Part shown: positions 63,088 through 64,000 of the stretch, one piece after another | Position numbering within the stretch: the stretch's first letter is position 1 | Layout: every line of letters starts with the position of its first letter | NCBI GenBank assembly: GCA_050305515.1 | Contig: JBNLFL010000038.1 | Location: 39,024-103,023 of the forward strand | DNA length: 64,000 nt | Direction: 5' to 3' | From: JAFGUB01 sp050305515 | GTDB taxonomy: Bacteria > Campylobacterota > Campylobacteria > Campylobacterales > Sulfurimonadaceae | Program-made: the position numbers and the translations under genes | Notes under the pieces: model-generated | Seen by the model: the letters and a program-made list of their open reading frames with translations, nothing else | Database searches by the model: none | Told to the model about the DNA's origin: nothing

Positions 63088-63909
63088 TTATCCCAAAATC
63101 GCCAAAGCCCCTTTGTAGATCGGTTCATCGATAAAGCCGTACGTCTCATGGGTAAAGCCCGTAATGCCCAGATCACGCTGCGCTTCGAAAAGATGCACTA
63201 TCTCTTTGGCGCGCGCGATTTCTTCGGCGGAGAAACCAAGATAACGGTGTACCAGTGCGACCTGCGCGGGGGCAATACACCCTTTCGCGGCAAAGCCCAT
63301 CGCTTTTTCCACCTGCAGCCACGCTTCGAATCCCGCATCGTTGCGATAATCCTGATAGACAAAAGAGACCGGTTTGACACCAATGGCTTTACATGTAACG
63401 AGAAAGTGCGACAGCATGTACCGCAGCGTTGGATTCTCAGGCGTTATATGCGCCTGTGAAAGCCCCAGCTCGGCGAAAAGATCCAGAATGCCCAGATACA
63501 TCGCTTTAACCCGGGCCTCACACGCCAGATCGGACAGGGCAAGCCATGCCTCGCGCGTTTCAACAGAGAGATGCAGTTCTATGGGTTCATCCACCAGTTC
63601 AAGCGCGCGGCGGACATCCGCCACGCTGCGGACTTTCGGAATGCGGATGGCATCGGGCATAAAGGCGTTAAGATAGGCAATCTCGGCTTCTCCGCCCTCA
63701 CCGAGCGCATTGACGCGCACCACCAGTTTTTTCTCGCATGAAGGAAGCTCTTTGAGCACGGCGGCGCAGAGACGCAGGGCTTTTGGCTTCAGTGCTTCCG
63801 AAACGCCGTCTTCAAGATTGAGCATAATGCAATCGGCTTCCAGCTGCCTGATTTTTCCCAGGTGTTTGACATTCTGCGCCGAGAGCATCAGGGCCGAGCG
63901 AAAGGTCAT
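63088..63909 (-). CDS. CitE-like CoA ester lyase (HpcH/HpaI aldolase family)
   Basis: About 273 residues with a TIM-barrel lyase pattern: RSALMLSAQNVKHLGKIRQL, CIMLNLEDGVSEALKPKA (metal-binding Glu/Asp), VVRVNALGEG, and IPKVRSVADV. Members cleave citryl-CoA, malyl-CoA or related esters; this substrate is not determined. ATG 63909 is chosen over a TTG-type start at 63948 because it overlaps a neighbouring stop as ATGA and starts just before the conserved region. Confidence 0.8.
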   Translation of the reverse strand: MTFRSALMLSAQNVKHLGKIRQLEADCIMLNLEDGVSEALKPKALRLCAAVLKELPSCEKKLVVRVNALGEGGEAEIAYLNAFMPDAIRIPKVRSVADVRRALELVDEPIELHLSVETREAWLALSDLACEARVKAMYLGILDLFAELGLSQAHITPENPTLRYMLSHFLVTCKAIGVKPVSFVYQDYRNDAGFEAWLQVEKAMGFAAKGCIAPAQVALVHRYLGFSAEEIARAKEIVHLFEAQRDLGITGFTHETYGFIDEPIYKGALAILG

Positions 63910-64000
63910 GGCACTGTTACATGTACGCGTCGCTCCACCGCCGAGCAATGCGTCCGCACTGCTGTAATCTCCGGCATCGCAGAGGGTTTCAATGTTTTTA
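63906..64000 (-). CDS. End of an unidentified gene (partial)
   Basis: On the minus strand one frame runs in from the right edge and stops at TGA 63906-63908, overlapping the lyase start as ATGA; its last residues read AVERRVHVTVP. Another frame over the same bases is also open into the lyase, so the choice rests only on the overlap. Too short to identify. Confidence 0.35.
   Translation of the reverse strand, partial: KTLKPSAMPEITAVRTHCSAVERRVHVTVP

Larger units (their letters stand above)
652..63398. repeat. Highly iterated palindrome TTACATGTAA, 35 perfect copies
   Basis: Perfect copies start at 652, 1394, 4401, 5717, 8405, 10553, 11528, 12961, 16362, 24504, 24909, 25934, 25992, 26985, 27919, 27977, 28400, 30089, 30135, 30454, 31328, 35864, 38067, 39486, 39971, 41727, 45304, 46603, 49060, 49248, 53491, 57009, 58112, 61511 and 63389. 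A random 64-kb sequence would hold about 0.06. About two thirds lie inside genes, read as Leu-His-Val or Thr-Cys-(Lys/Asn); the third phase contains a stop. One-base variants are few: 16608, 18328, 24314, 24731, 26807, 31386, 58857, 63917. Flanking bases are not conserved. Manual count. Confidence 0.85.

Noticed and set aside
1..64000. rRNA, tRNA or riboswitch genes
   Set aside because: Read for tRNA-like cloverleaf ends, rRNA landmarks and common riboswitch cores by eye; none found, though a covariance search could not be run.

Overview
The window looks like a chromosomal segment of a Campylobacterota (Epsilonproteobacteria) organism, perhaps near Sulfurimonadaceae. This rests on gene content: a PotABCD polyamine importer, an LPP20-type lipoprotein beside a CsgG/LpoB-like lipoprotein, many c-di-GMP enzymes, and proteins of recognisably epsilonproteobacterial style. 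The core genes look GC-rich; two accessory zones (about 13.7-31.5 kb and 45-50.3 kb) are more AT-rich and mosaic. No rRNA, tRNA, CRISPR or transposase gene was seen. The taxonomic call is inference, with no marker gene to confirm it.

Layout. 1-1.4 kb: a partial gene, an exported protein and a thioredoxin-like protein (minus). 1.4-5.1 kb: potABCD (minus), all overlapping. 5.2-13.7 kb: one minus-strand unit of tamA, tamB, a LetA split into two genes, and a seven-MCE-domain letB; together these are outer-membrane insertion and inter-membrane lipid transport machinery. 13.9-31.4 kb: an accessory island with a glycosyltransferase, a giant PKD-repeat lipoprotein, and divergent from it an Rhs polymorphic-toxin locus. 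The Rhs gene is in two frames joined at a perfect T7 slippery heptamer, and is followed by an array of displaced Rhs C-terminal cassettes with candidate immunity genes, each led by the same about 200-bp repeat (R). 31.5-37.1 kb: an RND efflux operon. 37.1-41.9 kb: a transglutaminase-like protein, then a LolA-like protein, a PsiE-like protein and two FtsX-type permeases. 41.9-56.2 kb: an apparent insertion carrying a PhnD-like sensor with a PAS-GGDEF-EAL protein, a winged-helix regulator, a small ORF with a subtilisin-like protease, a TIGR03032-type protein, a giant surface protein and a diguanylate cyclase. 56.3-58.1 kb: the LolD-like ATPase and a beta-barrel that probably complete the LolA/FtsX system. 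58.1-64 kb: hypotheticals, an alanine/glycine symporter, two envelope lipoproteins and a CitE-like lyase.

The signal that no ordinary feature explains is the perfect 10-bp palindrome TTACATGTAA. I count 35 copies on both sides of gene boundaries, against an expectation of well under one. It sits inside genes (as Leu-His-Val or Thr-Cys-Lys/Asn), in intergenic gaps, in pairs inside the Rhs-array repeat R, and fused directly to Shine-Dalgarno sequences of two genes of the LolA/FtsX system. It behaves like a highly iterated palindrome or genome-wide signal. The Rhs locus with its frameshift and cassette array is the second strong candidate for something new.
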